Below, piece by piece: positions 32,289-32,339 of a stretch of DNA of 32,339 bases. The notes beneath the pieces are model-generated. The model saw only the letters and a program-made list of their open reading frames with translations, did not search any database and was not told the DNA's origin. Numbering within the stretch: position 1 is the stretch's first letter; every line of letters begins with the position of its first letter. The stretch spans positions 1-32,339 of the forward strand of contig MNYW01000122.1 of NCBI GenBank assembly GCA_001873295.1. Direction: 5' to 3'. Position numbers and translations under genes: made by a program. This DNA comes from Nitrospirae bacterium CG2_30_70_394 (GTDB lineage Bacteria > CG2-30-53-67 > CG2-30-70-394).

Positions 32289-32339
32289 ATGAACCTCGAC
32301 CGCTTCACCCACAAGGCGCAGGAGGCGTTGCAGCTCGCC
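32289..32339 (+). CDS. clpB: ATP-dependent chaperone ClpB, first 17 residues
   Basis: The gene runs off the right edge. The peptide MNLDRFTHKAQEALQLA matches the first residues of ClpB, whose N domain begins with this helix. AAAGGAA lies upstream of ATG 32289. ClpB disaggregates proteins with DnaK and works with small heat-shock proteins, which fits the Hsp20 cluster in the window. Confidence 0.85.
   Translation, partial: MNLDRFTHKAQEALQLA

Overview
The window is a GC-rich (roughly 70%) bacterial chromosome segment of dense housekeeping genes separated by unusually long GC-rich non-coding gaps. A phosphoheptose isomerase (LPS heptose route), predicted lipoproteins, a cbb3-type oxidase, an NtrC-type sigma-54 activator and a UGA-decoded GrdB-family selenoprotein point to a Gram-negative, microaerobic or facultative bacterium of deltaproteobacterial type. 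That placement is inference; no 16S or other marker was available.

Layout. 1-5400: the start of an ORF6N-domain gene, a conserved deoxyhypusine-synthase-like protein with gmhA, uvrC, a single-domain response regulator overlapping a tiny membrane-peptide ORF, and a small lipoprotein, mostly on the minus strand. 5940-13674 (minus strand): the translation block thrS-infC-rpmI-rplT-pheS-pheT, with infC starting at AUU, preceded by tRNA-Val(GAC) and an HU gene. 13855-16024 (minus strand): an NtrC-family regulator and a His-tailed TauE/UreH-like membrane protein. 16612-20225 (plus strand): a cbb3-type oxidase operon (diheme cytochrome c, ccoN, ccoO, two small membrane proteins) in which the usual CcoP subunit appears to be split. 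20561-23072: ffh and a Ppx/GppA phosphatase. 23705-25137: three consecutive Hsp20 genes with a heat-shock-like promoter. 25192-25926 (minus strand): the selenoprotein, with a well-formed SECIS-like hairpin directly after the in-frame UGA. 26439-30808: anmK and a translationally coupled pair of M16 peptidase genes. 31081-32339: a decayed toxin-antitoxin remnant, a small membrane protein, and the first codons of clpB.

The least explained content lies between genes. First, a dispersed family of elements beginning near CTAG-GAGTCTG occurs at 1888, 8392, 19871, 23251 and 31081; one copy is a perfect 71-bp palindrome with CTAG at both ends. Some copies lie exactly at gene ends or supply C-terminal codons. 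Second, many gaps carry one short sequence repeated once at a spacing of about 60-90 bp (4787/4858, 5664/5752, three pairs at 16137-16403, 20208/20278, 26236/26305, 30915/30975). Third, several genes lack a Shine-Dalgarno sequence but have a -10-like TAG-rich hexamer immediately before the start codon (thrS, pheT, uvrC, the NtrC gene), suggesting leaderless transcripts.

The cbb3 operon, the small metal-binding TauE-like protein and the NtrC regulator probably form one respiratory unit. The Hsp20 genes and clpB form a protein quality-control set.
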